This document shows positions 26,353 through 39,167 of a DNA stretch of 64,000 bases, one piece after another. The stretch comes from Cinclus cinclus (lineage: Eukaryota > Chordata > Aves > Passeriformes > Cinclidae): NCBI RefSeq assembly GCF_963662255.1, contig NC_085047.1:18200258-18264257 (forward strand). Reading direction: 5' to 3'. Within the stretch, counting starts at the first letter, position 1, and the number at the start of each line of letters is the position of its first letter. The notes under the pieces are model-generated. The model had not been told where the DNA came from and did not search any database. It saw only the letters and a program-made list of their open reading frames with translations. Made by a program: the position numbers and the translations under genes.

Positions 26353-29300
26353 ATGAAAACTGTGGAAAAGTCAGACCAAGATAAAACCATGGTCATTAAA
26401 TTTTCAACTCTAAACCCCTGAAATTTTTAGTCACCCCACAGGTCCCCTTTTGAGCTAAGAACTGTAATATTAATCTTTGCAGGGGATTCACATAAATGGT
26501 TTGTGGGAAGCTGAATGCGCCTTCTCTGCAAAAATGTATTTATATTTTCTGATCTGTGCAGGAGGACCCAGTAATTCTTTCCTATTTAATCAGCATATTC
26601 ACTTAAAACATCCTGACTGTCTTTGGATTCATAACTAATAGATAATATGCCAGTTTCATCAAATCCAAAATGAAATGTACAATTTAGAAAGCCAAATAGA
26701 GCAATGAAATATGTGATTATTTAATAGAAAATGGAGATTTAAGAGCCTCAATTCTGTTCATCTGTCGCTGAATTTTATTTGTAACATATAAAGTATGCCC
26801 AAATAATTGTTCTCTAAATACACTGTACGTGTAGAAAGTTATTTAATGTATGCAGCTTTGCTTATAGTGTTTCTCCAACTTAAGTGCACAATAATACACG
26901 CAGGGTCAGAAAACAGGAAGTCTAAAACACCATAGACACTTTGGAATCATTGAACTGTCCCTTAGGAGACCGCAGGAGTGTCTTAACTGGCCAATTTAAC
27001 AGAGAAGAGAATAGGCAGGAAAACCTCGTAGTCAAGTTTCCTGGGACCTCTTCAGAGAGATTTTCTTACATTATGTTTTACAACTTAATTGCAATGCACA
27101 ATAAGAGTGAAAAATGGGCACCCTGGTCTTAATACCAAATATTCAAGTGGATTTGCATTTAAAATCAGCTTTGAACCAAAAATTTCAACATTTTGTTTAC
27201 TCCTTTCCCCTTTTACATCCTCAGTTTGAGCTATTTGTACTGACTATCTCTCTGGCAGGTTAATGAATTTGAGGGACTGAGCTTATATTTGGGAGGATCT
27301 TCCTAAGGCTAAAAAATTTTTTTCTTAAATGTTATTTTCTTTCTGAAGCCCTCTCTTTACAGTCTCCATCCGCAGAAGACACAGGACTGCTTTTCTGTCA
27401 CTTGCCTTTCCATACAAGCCAACACATAGACATATGCTAGGATGTTGTGATCTCAAACTATTTCAGCTGAAAGAATTTTAACTGTGAGCCAAAGCTATCC
27501 TGCCACCTATATTCTTAATAGCCATGCAAGGGGAAAAGTGAAAAAAAAAGAAAAGAGACAATAAGAGATGAGACAAAGTCAATTTAAGCAAATTTGAATA
27601 ATTTAAATCAAAGGACTAAAAGCACTATGGATTTAGGAAAAAAAAAAACAACAAACTCTAAAGACATGCCAAGATAAAAAAGCTATTAGCAGAAGCAAAG
27701 GAGGAAATATCAGCTCTGCAAAATCAAGGATCATCCCACTGCACGGAGCTCTGCAAACTGACACTTCCCCACATGACAAGTGCCTGGCCTGCCAAGACTG
27801 TGCATGACTGCTTGATAATTATATTAATACTCAGCATAACAGCATGTTCCTCTTAGATCATTACTGGGACCCTTGGCAAAAGTTAAGTATTTGCCATGTT
27901 ATCAGCTAACATACTCATGTTTCTCCTGGCACAGTCTACCACGAAAACAGAGGCACTGGGATGACTTAGAAACAATTTAATGGTAAGGTATCTCATTTGA
28001 CAAATTTGTTACCCTATTTCTTCTCCCAGAGAGATATTTGGGAATCTCCTTATAAAGAGACAGAAAAGTTGGCTCATTAAAAAAGGGGATCCATTATCAG
28101 CATAGGTTCACTACAATCTGTCAAGAATATGAGTACTGTCATAAGAATATGAGAGTGAATTGATGAGGACATCAGGACAGAAGCCAGTCTGAAGTAATAT
28201 ACTCTATAACCCAGAAAGTCTTTTGAAAGCATTCTTCATGCAAAGTTAACCAGAGAAGACCTAGTTTCTGGACTAAAAGTCAGAATAATAATCTGTATAT
28301 AAAGCTGAACTGGAAGGCATTTGTAAATAGTGGTAAAGCTAATTTTAATTGGGAGATGTGGTCTCTACCAAAGGGGAGTAGTAGGCCTGGTTTTACCCAA
28401 CAGTTTTAGTATATTAACTGTCTGAATAGAGGAACAGGTTTATATGCTGCTTCTATGATAAAGGAACATGATCAATCTCACTCAATTATATAAATACTAA
28501 CTTTCCTGTAATTTAAACCACAAAATTACCTGCAAAAGGTTAAAAGCATTAGACAGATTGGCAAGATTCTTCTCCTTGCTTTTCAGACTAGTGTAAGAAG
28601 TTTTACCCTTTCAGAGACCTGATTGCAGCTGTGGCTGCCTAGCACCCTCAGGATTTGTGCATCTGAGCTCCTGAAACTTGTGACAAGCTAAGGAACACAC
28701 GAGGAATAGGAGCTAAGTTTAAATCTTTTAAAATTAAAGCAAATCGTTGAAAGTTATTTTGGCTTCCAAATTCTTATATTCATAAATATTTACTCTCTGA
28801 TAATTGTATAGGTGCAACTAAATCTTCCAGGTTATAAAGGAGATTATTAAAGAGAGCCAGGCAATGCACTGTGTTACAGAACTGATGTTTCAAGAAATGC
28901 CATAACATAGAGATGTCTCTGTGTACGTGCTGTTTGCTCACAGTGGCTCTTCTGAATAGAATTGTAATTAGTAATCATTGTGTTACCCATGGGAACCTCT
29001 CCTCTATCCATACAAAGTCCATGTGCTCCATGTCATGGAGATGGACCACTCTTCCTATGAGCTCAGGATGCTGCCCTGAACAAGCTTGACCATTTCCATT
29101 CTGCTGTGTTTCCTTCTAGAGGGGGAAGACCTGTGGATTTCATACAACTGGGAATAGCTTTGAAGAAGGGAAAGAGGATAGAAAGTGCTTCACTTTCCTC
29201 TTTTCCCCTTTCTGCAGCCACTCGTATGCCAGCTTAGCTTTGAAGGGAGTTGCAGTGAGGAGAAGAGGTGAGAGAAGAGCCATCTGTGTAGGCAACCGGG

Positions 29301-32300
29301 TCATGGGAACAAGAAAAGAAAACAAAAAATTCTTATGCTCAGGCAATTCCAGGATAAGTAAAGGTTGTTAGCAAGTCCAAATGGTTGCGGAGAATTTAAT
29401 AAAATACTTGATTAAATTTATTACTTATTCTGAATCCATTCACTCGAAAATGTAGAAGTTAATCAGAATATTTTTTCAGAAGGGCGCCAGTCTTGGGTAG
29501 CATTAGAGTGACAAATGGGATACCAACAAACAGAATAGAAATAATTTTATAAATGGATATAATGGCCATTTTATAGTGCCATTTTTGAAGCTTTAGATGC
29601 TATACAACTGACTGTTTAGATGATCTCTACTCTCAAAAGCTGACAGAAGTTGTGTTCAAGGGAAGAGTAGCCAAAATTGAGATGGTTCACTTTGATGTAA
29701 ACTCAGTATTATCAGGAAAGTTTTTAGTGAAGAGTTGCCCATGGCCCAGAAAATCACAGTCCCCAGGAAAACACTGGACATCACATGAGGGCACCCAAGG
29801 TCTATTTGGAGTTGGAGACTCCAGTTATCTCTGATGACAGATGTAAATCATCCAAGTTTTTAATAGGAATAGAATGCTCTGTGAGAATGAAAAATATAAT
29901 TGGTAAGGAAAGATGGAACAATGAAAGGTACTTGTTGTCTAGGTAATCAAGGACAGAGTTCTGCCAGCTGAGCCACTGAAAGTGAAGTGACAACGCAATC
30001 TTTCACTAATTTAAAGTCTGACTCCATTGTGGAGCAATTAATTTATCAGTTCACAAACAAAAGGATGACACTCAGATCCCAGCAGAGAAGGGAGCATGAT
30101 TTAATCTTGCCTTGAAAAATTCTTCTCACCTGTTCAACCAAGGGAGTTTGTTTCTTGGCAGACGTGCAACTATCATTATCAGTATAAATGGCAAACAAGC
30201 ATAGATGGTGCTTGAGATAGACCATTTCCCCATGGGATTTGCATGGCTGCTTTAATCTCATCTATCATTACATATTGGGGCACAACACTGAGTTTGTGGA
30301 GTGGATTTCCAAAGCATGGATCCTGAGGATGTAAGATTCGAGGACTCTTGGGTGGTATTGAGCACTGGCCTAACTGAGCATGCACCAGCATCCTGCAAGA
30401 GGGTAATGATGGGAAGACTTAGCATAAAACTGAAAACCATCATCCTTGTAAAGGTTGAAAGAGGGGAAGCAATAAGGTAACCTGTTGAGCCATCTATTCC
30501 CAGGTGTTAGGAATATGGCTAATAAAATGGGAAGAATTTGAAATCACAGTATGTGGATGAAACTGCCACTACTACAGGAACATGACAGCCCAGTCTGTAG
30601 GACTGGGAGGTTAGTACTGAGCATGACTAGGAATTACAGGTAAGGAAAACAGGGAGAAAGGGCTTCAAAACATATATGGAAATGGTCACTCTAAGGTCAC
30701 ATGGGAGACAGGAGTCAGAATTGTGAGAAGTTATGAAGGTAGAAAAAAAGAAAAGGAGGAGTATTTCCCAGCATCAGCCTATTACAGATTTTTAGCTGGG
30801 AACAGAATAAAATATATAAAGCCGTGAATTGATAAGAACAGGTGCCCAGAAGTTAGCACATCATATTTTCTAGGATGGTACTGTAAAGTGAGAGCAATCC
30901 ATAACTTTGCTGGGATGAATGGTTATATACACATACCTGCATCCCCAAGTAGTCAATTTTCTTCTCTGCCAAACAAAGGAACACTTAGTATCACCCACCT
31001 CTGCAAAAGCCATCTTCAGATCATCAAGCAGATTTTGCACTTGAGGATGCCCTTATTCCCAAATCACCTAACAGTGGAGTGCACAGCAGTGCTTCACACC
31101 TCTGTGAAGCAACCCTGGTGTTTCTGCCCTACACTAAGTATAGGTTAGAAGCTTTTCTGAACACATCTCCCTGCTGCAAGACTGAACATATACACACAAT
31201 TGCCAAAAAGAATATGTATGCCAAATTAGCTTAACCATAAGGCCAAAATGGCTCTTGGGGTCCACTGAAGGTCAAAGTTAAATGGAAACAAAACATTGTG
31301 GGGAAATATAGTACTAGGAGAAATAGCTATTTATTTCTCCCCCCACCCATGCTGGGGAGGACTAGCTGAAAAATCTGAACATCTATAAAGTATTGCAAAA
31401 GGCAACTGCTAAGTAAAGGATGGTATGAAATGAGGAAAGTAAAGGTAAATGGACTTAAACAAAAATTAGTTGAAAAACTGTTGGGAAGATTTTTGTTAGG
31501 AATATAATCCAAAGGTAAAGGTTTATTGTTGAGAGCTGTCAGTACTGAGAGACACTTTAGTAAAAAAACAGTGATGAAGTATCCCAATACAGATGAAAGA
31601 TAAGAAACACTGTAAGAGAATATTACAGCTGTATCAGAGGATCACTACAGATCTGCATATCAAAGAGGCACTACAAAAAAAAGCAGAAACAAGATATATA
31701 GCTGCATTTGACTATAAAGGAACAGACAAGCATGAAAATATACAATTAAAAATAAAAACAAAAGAGTACTGCACAAGAGAAAGCTATCAAAAGACAGAAT
31801 GAAATAAGCAAAGTGTGTGAGAAGCACATGGAGGCAAAGGATAATACAAACCCCAGGTCAAATGGGAAAGAAAGCAACCAACAGCTGCTGTGAACAAGAC
31901 TGGGTTGATACTACCTTTTGTTCCGTCTTCAGGTAAAAGGTGAAGAACATTTAGGTGAATTAGATATACTTACATGAGTGATGTATGATGAAATCCATTG
32001 ATATTTAAAGAGCAGTCTTAAAGCAGTCAACATCAAAAAGGCATGAAGGATGGAGAGATCCTGAGGGACTGAATGAGGAAAATGAAAACTTAGGAAAACC
32101 TAAGAAAACTACAAAATAATCAGAACTTTATTTTTTTTTAAGAATAATTTAAAAGCAAATTGCTAAATACTTGTTTCAAAATCTGATTTTTGTAAATGAT
32201 TTGGTTCAAAGTAAATTGAAAACTTCACTTTTCCTGTTTTTTTAGTTTGTTTTATTGTACTTTAGCAGAATGTCTGTCCAACTGTGACATATGAATCTTA

Positions 32301-34378
32301 TTGTCAGTAGGATATCTGACACAGTCCAGTAAGCCACTGCTATGAACATATGAGGAATGCATGATCCTAGTGTGGATGGGTGATACTGAGAAGTAACAAC
32401 CAACCACATCAAAACCCAACCCTCAGAAGAACTGTTCTCTTTACTTTGTAAAAGTGGGGCAGACTAGAGGTGACCTATTCGGGGTGATTCTTACAAATAT
32501 TACTCTAAATTTGGCCCCATGCACTATTCTCACAGAATGAAGAACAATATTTGTGGAAGGCATCAGACTAGTGGGATGACAGGACTGGAATGCAAAATGG
32601 TCTGTACAGTGGATAAATATCTGAATTCTGCAAGACTCCTTAGAGACAGGGAACCAAATGATTCAATAAAAGCTGGGAATAACTGACCATGCTGCTAATA
32701 AGGAGCTTCAGTGTTGTGGACTACAGAGCAAATATGTGATGCTGTTGCAAATAATCAATCAATTTATACATTTAATATTGACACATTTGAGATATATAAA
32801 ACACAGAGGGCTATTTGTAATGCTGATGTGCATTTCAGTGCATAAATGGCTCTGCCTCTCTATATTAAAAGATTGGAACAATGTGGTTTAACTTCTGCCA
32901 GAGAAGAGCTAAGGGAGACCTTAGGGGAACACTCGTGAGTGACAGGAACTGGTTATCAGAAGAGGATGAAAAATGGTCTTTACTGAATAAAGTGATAAAT
33001 CTTCACTGATAAATCAACAGGAGAAACATCTTGTGAGGGAAGGTAATGACAAAACAGGGTCCTGACTCTATGTAGAAGTATGTAGAACATTATTTATCAG
33101 GGGCCTCTCAAGTCTTCTACACCTGTGATTCTAGACTCATGTGAGAACAGGGCCCCCACCAGAATTTCTTTGAAAGACAAAATGTCCAAATTTAGGATCC
33201 TTTGAAAAAATGAATTTTAAAAGTACTTTACGAGGCCTTGGCTAAAAAGTCCTCTAAGTGATAGTTTGGGATTTTTATCTTTCGGCAGGTCAGAATTTCA
33301 TCAAAAGGCATCTTTGCTGCTTTTGAGCTCAGGAGTCAGTAACCCACAGTTGTGTGCAGAATGAAAGAAGGAATGGGCCCACAAAACTCTGAGCTAGACT
33401 GTTTCTGAAAAATGCAATAATATCTGCTGTGAGCCAGGGGATGGTCCAGGTGAGCAGGAGCAGAACAACATAGATTCCCTTGAGAAAAGGACATTGCAAC
33501 ATTCAGTAAGTCACAGGAAGTGCTTGCTGAGAAATGGAATGCTTCTTTTCACTAACGCCCACCTATAGGCTTAGTTTTCCGACACACATCTTTATTAATT
33601 TACCCAAGAAAAAATTGATTCTGACCATCCTTTCCTCAGTTTAAAACTGGGTCTGTTCTGAGATGATGGTCTTTAGCATCTTTCATTTTCAGACCTCTGC
33701 GGCTCCAGCTCTTGGTAGAAATGCCAAAGTATGATGGGAAGATACATTATCATTAGTATTTCATCTTGCTGAAGGATGTTTTCTATTGTTGTTATTATAA
33801 TATAAATTAGAATTTCAATGCCATGCAAGACTAGTAATGCCATAAAATATTTTAGTACTCTTTTAAAATATTGATTAAAAAGAACAATAAAATATTATTT
33901 TTGTCTGTTGCTTTAAAGTATCATTTCATTCCTTCTAAATATGAAGCAGCAGAAAGTTAAAAACCCTCATATGCTGAATGAAGAAAAAGATACGAAGACA
34001 CAGTGACAAAACTTTGCATCACAGAGAGCAATATCAGAGAAGAATATTGATTTACTGGTTGGTAGACTTTGGTGGAGTTTTTTTGTTTTTTATTTTAAAC
34101 ACTTGGAAAAGCAACTAATTTCTACAAGGAGTTTCTAGAATGACAGTGGAAACAAGGCTTTTGTGAATGATCTTGTGCTCATATGAGACCATAACCTAGG
34201 CAGTACATGAAGCTTTAGGGCATCCTGTACCACATCAGAAATGCTTTTTAGCTATAATTCTGATCTGTCAAGAAATAAAGTTGCCTACTCACATTTCTTT
34301 AATAAACTGCTCTGGTAGGTTACTTTTGCACCATCAAGCTCTATGACAAATCAAGTGTCACCTGCTGGTTGTCCTCAC
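26353..34378. other. 8 kb of unique AT-rich DNA, no gene recognised
   Basis: No CR1 tail, LTR signature or regular tandem array is visible, and no open frame exceeds 86 codons. The part at about 26400-26930 is AT-rich with many homeodomain-like TAAT cores and few low-complexity runs, as in conserved non-coding elements, but this cannot be tested by eye. A-rich patches occur at about 27540-27600 and 31590-31860. The lysine-rich 69-codon frame at 31593-31802 reflects that composition. Confidence 0.65.
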
Positions 34379-34551
34379 CTGCTTAACTTTATTCAAATTA
34401 GGCATCGTCCGTCCTTCCACAGCCAGCATAAAGCTGGCATAAAGCTTAAAGCCCACATAAGCTCTTGCTAATTTGGCAGCAATGTGACAGAAATTCAACA
34501 CTGAATCTGGATCAAAAATATTATTGCTGAGCCATCCATTCATGCACACAC
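34379..34551 (-). CDS. Candidate internal exon (57 codons), gene unknown
   Basis: On the minus strand, a stretch of 173 bases is open in one frame for 57 codons. It is bounded on the right (34552-34553) by an acceptor-like ...TTAATGCCAG. On the left it is bounded by a donor-like CAG then GTGAGG (intron side 34378-34373). It would enter with two bases of a split codon and leave in phase 0. The translated stretch has mixed hydrophobic and charged residues ('AAKLARAYVGFKLYASFM' near the middle) and looks more protein-like than other frames here. I do not recognise the protein. The acceptor's pyrimidine tract is weak, and a 57-codon open stretch is not rare by chance. It could be an exon of an unidentified minus-strand gene, a pseudogene fragment, or coincidence. 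Confidence 0.25.
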
Positions 34552-34553
34552 CT

Positions 34554-35034
34554 GGCATTAACAATCAGAGACACATGGCTTAAGAAGAAGGCCAGCAGTG
34601 TGTGAAAGAGATAAAGTCAAAAGGAAAAGAGATGTATGCAGTTTCATACCTAAAAGGTGGTAGTACTGGAAAATAGGATTGGATGATAATATGGGATCAT
34701 ACAGAAGCTGATGGGAAGAGGCATATGGCACATGCTGTCAATAAGCAACATCATTTAGGGATGTCTCCTTGTGTAGAGCAATACAGAAACCAACAGTTAT
34801 TTGGACAGCAAAAGTGTTGTGGCCCAAGAAACCACCTGACAATTTCCATAGAGGGTTGAATAAAGTTTGGCAAACAATGAAGTCTTAGCTCCTCATAGGC
34901 ACCACTGGAGGTCCAAGGTAAGGAGCTTTCCTTTCAAATAAAACCAGGCTGCTCTTGGCAAAACAACTGGAAAAGTGATGGATTATGTACCAATTCTTCT
35001 CCTGAATTCAAGGCTGCTGAGGCATGTGTGATAA
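34554..35034. other. Unique DNA, no gene recognised
   Basis: No repeat or gene is recognised. Confidence 0.65.
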
Positions 35035-35105
35035 AAAGAATTACTGTGCTCATTTTACAAACCCTGAGAGTTTCAGTGACCTGCACACAATCACACAGGG
35101 TTGTT
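35035..35105 (+). mobile_element. MIR-like ancient SINE relic (tentative)
   Basis: The order 'cattttacaaaccctgagagtttcagtgacctgc' followed by 'acaatcacacaggg' matches the well-known core of MIR/L2-type ancient repeats. That core reads 'cattttacagatgaggaaactgag...', then 'tgacttgcccaaggtcacacag'. Divergence is high, so this is a tentative relic of a very old insertion. A stretch at 35205-35275 ('atcctcacagcattcctggg') could be a second piece. Confidence 0.4.
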
Positions 35106-35714
35106 CTTGGCTACAAGGGACTTACCAAAGCCCTAATAAATACAGTATATTAAGGCAGATAAAGATGTATCCCTCTCTACCACAGGACCTGACCACTGAT
35201 ATCCAACATTTATCCTCACAGCATTCCTGGGATATAGCACCTGCGGCAGAGATGGAAAGATAGAGGTCGTATGTTCAAAGGTACTTCAGAAACTACCTAG
35301 CTCTCCAGGCTGATCTTTTTCAAAGTCCTAGACCTATAGTTTAGATGCCACAGTCAGTCTAAAAGCTTTCTTCAGGCAATTGGAACTTCAGGTTTGATGC
35401 CACAGTCTCAAATCTTCTCTCTACTTCCCTTAGCTACTTCTCTAAGATTTGTGATGCTTTAAAAGTTGTCTAAGTTTTACAAGTTTGACACATAGAAAAC
35501 TGACAAGATACTGAAGACACAACATAGCTAACGATGGGCTGGTTTGGAGCTCTCGATCAGAACCTGCAAGATATAAAGGAAGATTTCCAGATGAGGCTTT
35601 TCTCCATCTCAGAGGTTTCTAAAGGTGTGTTCCTTTTTTGCAGACTGGAACTTCAGAGATGAATGAAACAGAAGCTGAAGGGGTTCATGGTGAAGTCTTT
35701 TACATTTCAGCTTC
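35106..35714. other. Unique DNA with a short local duplication
   Basis: The 12-mer 'gatgccacagtc' occurs twice, near 35346 and 35396, with 'cttcagg' also repeated between and beside the copies. Nothing else is recognised. Confidence 0.6.
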
Positions 35715-35763
35715 AAACTTGTATGTTGTCTCTTCCAACCGTATCCATTCTGTGATTCTATGA
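35715..35763 (+). mobile_element. CR1 3'-end remnant, plus strand
   Basis: Only the tail remains: 'tgtctcttccaaccgtatcc' followed by 'attctgtgattctatga', the typical CR1 3' end with its short terminal repeats. The 5' limit is uncertain. It ends 12 bases before an opposing CR1 tail. Confidence 0.8.
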
Positions 35764-35775
35764 TCACTAAACTAA

Positions 35776-35828
35776 GAATCATAGAATGATTTGTATTGCA
35801 AAGGACCTTTAAAATCAGAAGTCCAAGA
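35776..35828 (-). mobile_element. CR1 3'-end remnant, minus strand
   Basis: Read on the minus strand this ends in '...aaggtcctttgcaatacaaa' then 'tcattctatgattct', the reverse of the CR1 tail. It is the only CR1 piece in the window on the minus strand. It faces the preceding tail, so the two 3' termini make a tail-to-tail pair with 10-bp complementary arms (attctatgat at 35755-35764 and atcatagaat at 35778-35787). Confidence 0.8.
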
Positions 35829-36315
35829 AGTCAGATTGAACCTAATATTTCCAAGTATTTACTTGAAGACTCTTGAAGGGAAGTAAAAAGCAGCAACATG
35901 GTGATGTAGGAACTCCCAGACTGATCAGTTAAAATGATGTACTAAATCGAGCAGAGCTGAATTCTTGAAGATGTCTTATACGAACTTCAGTTAAGCAAAT
36001 TACCTTCAGGCAAATCAGCCTGTGTTGAGCCTTGTGTTGCAATGAGCAAAAAGCTTTCTTTCTAAAAGACAGCTCCATAGTTTTCTCAGGAGTCTTATTA
36101 GAGGTAGTAGCTGTCCAAGCTGTCCTTGGTTACAATGTAAAGATGTGCCCAAAACTAGGTATTCTATCAATATCTGCTGAAACCAGGTGGAGCAGTGATC
36201 CTTACCTCTGTGGGAGATATCCTCTGCTAATGGGCCATCTGGTTAAAAACCAGGTAAGGCAGTGAGTGTTCTTTATCTTTTCCACAACCCATCCTTCCTC
36301 CAGGAAGATAATTTC
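35829..36315. other. Unique DNA, no gene recognised
   Basis: A 77-codon plus-strand frame (36032-36265) has no recognisable domain. Nothing else is seen. Confidence 0.65.
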
Positions 36316-36688
36316 TGTTAATGGGTCACTGAATCCCACTGCTTGACTGATAAAATTACATCATCCCATTGCAAAATGCTCCACCCAGGGGGAGGAGCCG
36401 AGTATTTCCTACCTAGATAAAAACTTATATTTGGAACACCAAGGCAGCCACTGGATTCCAGAGAACAAGAGCTACCAGACCTTTCCACAGGATCACCACT
36501 TGAATAAGACCACTTCATCAGGACTGCTACCACCACCCTAACTAGCGAGGTGTCACGTTGTATTCTGACTCTGTCAGTGGTTTTCTTTTGTACTATTACA
36601 TGTATTTTATTTTTCCTTTTTTTTTTTTCCTATTAAATTGTATTTCTGACTTGGAGTCTCTCACTGGGTTTGCTTTCAAATCATTACA
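36316..36688 (+). mobile_element. Solo LTR of an avian ERVL-like endogenous retrovirus
   Basis: The stretch has LTR architecture. It starts with TGTTA and ends in TTACA at about 36688. It has a 'ccacccagggggaggagcc' block and a TATA-like 'gataaaaac' at 36416-36424 after 'ttcctacctagataaaaac'. A U/R region follows, then a long T run, and 'attaaa' (36632-36637) serves as polyadenylation signal, followed by 'tgacttggagtctctcactgggtttgcttt'. I recognise this arrangement from LTRs of ERVL-type elements common in songbird genomes. No internal retroviral sequence flanks it, so it is a solo LTR left by recombination. I could not define a clean target-site duplication, so the ends may be off by some bases. 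Confidence 0.75.
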
Positions 36689-37899
36689 ATAGCCTTAGCA
36701 TCAGCTGCATAGCCCTGCCTATGAGCTCAGTGTGACGCTGTTCAGAAATGCTACTTCAAGTGTGCAAAGCTAGAGAGCCTCACAGAGAGTCTTGCATTTA
36801 GGATACCCAGCCCTGCTTCACTGCAGGGTGATGCTGTGGTCCAATTGATCTGAGGGCACTAACAGTAATTCCTCCTTCTGTTCAGCAGTATGCACACACT
36901 ATTTGCAGTATAAATACACCACCGTGGGCTGGATAAATTACAGTGTCAGAAAATAACGTAAATCTTCCTTAGTTCTAAGCTTTGCCACTCTCTACTGCAC
37001 TACTGTCCAGCATGTGCAGGGGGAGGGACAGGCTTCAAACACAAACCTTCACACATCTCCTTGGAGACGTGGGGAGAACTTAGAGATGAGCATTGAAGCA
37101 TGGCATGATTGCAAGGGCAAGAGAAGTCACAGCAAGGTAAGGTCCTTTCAGTAGCCCCGTTTCTCCCTTGCTGCAGTACTCAGATCCCAGCAGCAACTAA
37201 AGCCTGAACATGGCAGTGCAAAAGGAGCATGTTTCTACAGAGGAAATAATAAAAAAAAGCAATACCCTGCTTGATTATTCCCTGACACTACTTCAGATGT
37301 AAAGCTCTCAGGTTCTGTGCTTTCTGATTTACTGTGCATGACCTTCTCTCTAAACTTGACAGTAAATATTCCATCTGTTTATTTTCTTGAATAAAAGGGA
37401 AGGACCAAGCCCAAGGTTGCAAAGTCAGTATAAAGAGTCAAGTTTATTCAGAGAACATGCACATGGATGTAGTAGATAAAAACAAGGATGCAGGCATGTA
37501 AAACACAGCAGAGGAAAGGTTTTTAGCTGCTATTTTATATTCAGTCAGTTTTCCTGCTAAAACCCAGATAGCCACTCTCTGAGCCAGTCTTCTCAGATGC
37601 TGTTCACATATGCAATCACTGGCAATCCCAATCCTATGTGTTTTCATGAAAATACAGACAGATGCTTAAACTTTGGCCAACCTGCTAACCTACTGGCAAA
37701 ATAAGCCCAGAAGTGTGTAATACAATATCTTACGGATTTTCAGGAGCTTTTACTTTCGTTTCTCAAGACTTTGGCAAACAGGATGACACAGGAGCAACAC
37801 TATCCTGTCCTGTTTGGGATCGAGAAGTGAGGTGAGGTTGTGCTGCTGTGAAAAGCAGCAGAGTTTCTGTGGAACGACTACACCTCTCCTGGTCCAGCA
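36689..37899. other. Unique DNA, no gene recognised
   Basis: No gene or known repeat is visible. A small hairpin (TGCTGCT / AGCAGCA, 6-nt loop) lies at 37841-37860. Confidence 0.65.
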
Positions 37900-37914
37900 T
37901 CACTAGGTGGCACT
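37900..37914 (+). promoter_or_regulatory. CTCF-like binding motif
   Basis: TCACTAGGTGGCACT agrees with the vertebrate CTCF core consensus (CCASYAGRKGGCRSY) at 14 of 15 positions. It sits in a locally GC-richer stretch. CTCF organises chromatin loops, but occupancy cannot be judged from sequence alone. Confidence 0.4.
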
Positions 37915-39167
37915 GGTGGTATTCACATACATTTTCATCTGCCTTTTGATTTCCAAAAGGAATACATTGGTACTTTTAGACTTTCAGCAAGCAAGAATGC
38001 AATGGAAAACAACTCAAGTATTTCTCTCTGTGGTTTGTGAGCCAAAGATTTTTTTAAAAAACCCTTTTTTCCATATTAATTGAGGATGAAGAAGGACTAA
38101 ATGACGCTGTGTCTCAGCACTGTCTTTAGCTTGTTAATTTGGTGTTTAAAGATCACAAGCTAACTGATAGAAATACTATGTTGCACATAATGGTGCATTT
38201 ATAATAATTGATCATGCTGCTGTATTACATGTGAGAAGTGCCAAAGACTTGATTCCGTGATGGCAAGCTATCAGTGCTGATTTATGGCATCAACATCCTT
38301 ACCTTAAGGTGTAGTTAGACTTATTTGAAAGTGCTAACACTAAGTTGGGGTTAGCAACATCACAAATTATCCTTCTCTAAACTGACCTTAGAAATTCGCT
38401 AAAGGTTGCTTGCCAGTATGTTTACTGGCTTACAAATTGAAGGAAACAAACACAAAACGAAGTAGCAATGAAAGGAAAAGGAAATGGATTTTCATGGAGA
38501 TCATGCATTAAAGCAAATTGAAGCACAGCTTAAAAACCATACAAGAGAAAACCTTTGGGTGTGACCAGGGAAATCAAAATACCAGCAAGGAGCTGCCATC
38601 AAGTCGGCAAGATTTTTAATGGAGATCAGAACTCAAGAGCCTTGGTTTTATATTAACTTCTTACTCTGAGTTCTGGGGGGAAAACCCAAAGCACAAACAA
38701 GGGTAATGTGAAGAAAGAAGAGATTTTACTTATCTAAAGAATGTAAAGTAATTGAGCCTTTTCCCTCACAAATGTAGTAAAAGTTGTTCTTTCCAGTCAA
38801 AGCACTTGCACAGCAGTACAGGTTTCATCCTGTGAAATCGTTCTTGGAAATGGCAATTTGAGCACAGGGTTTATCTCTGCATGACTTACAACTACCTATC
38901 CCTGTGGTGTTTTGCTTCTACCTTGTAGAAACCACTGAGCCTTAGCACAGTCCCTGCTCCCGCTACTGAGAGCCTGTTGCTAGCAATTCCTGACCTCATT
39001 TTTGAGGGATGTGCAGGGCGGGAAAACAAGTTGAGGCACCTTTTGTAAATCCTTACTGAAATATTTAATTTCCTCTAACATGAAAGCTGAATGAAAAGGG
39101 CAGTTTAGTGACACACGTAAAGGCACACCTCTGCCTTGTCCTGATGTGATCAGGCTGGAAAGTTCCT
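37915..39167. other. Unique DNA, no gene recognised
   Basis: AT-rich sequence with no recognisable gene, RNA or repeat. Confidence 0.7.

Noticed and set aside
31593..31802. Lysine-rich 69-codon plus-strand frame
   Set aside because: It lies in A-rich DNA. There is no domain or splice support.
36318..36536. 72-codon minus-strand frame
   Set aside because: It is antisense to the solo LTR, with no independent coding evidence.
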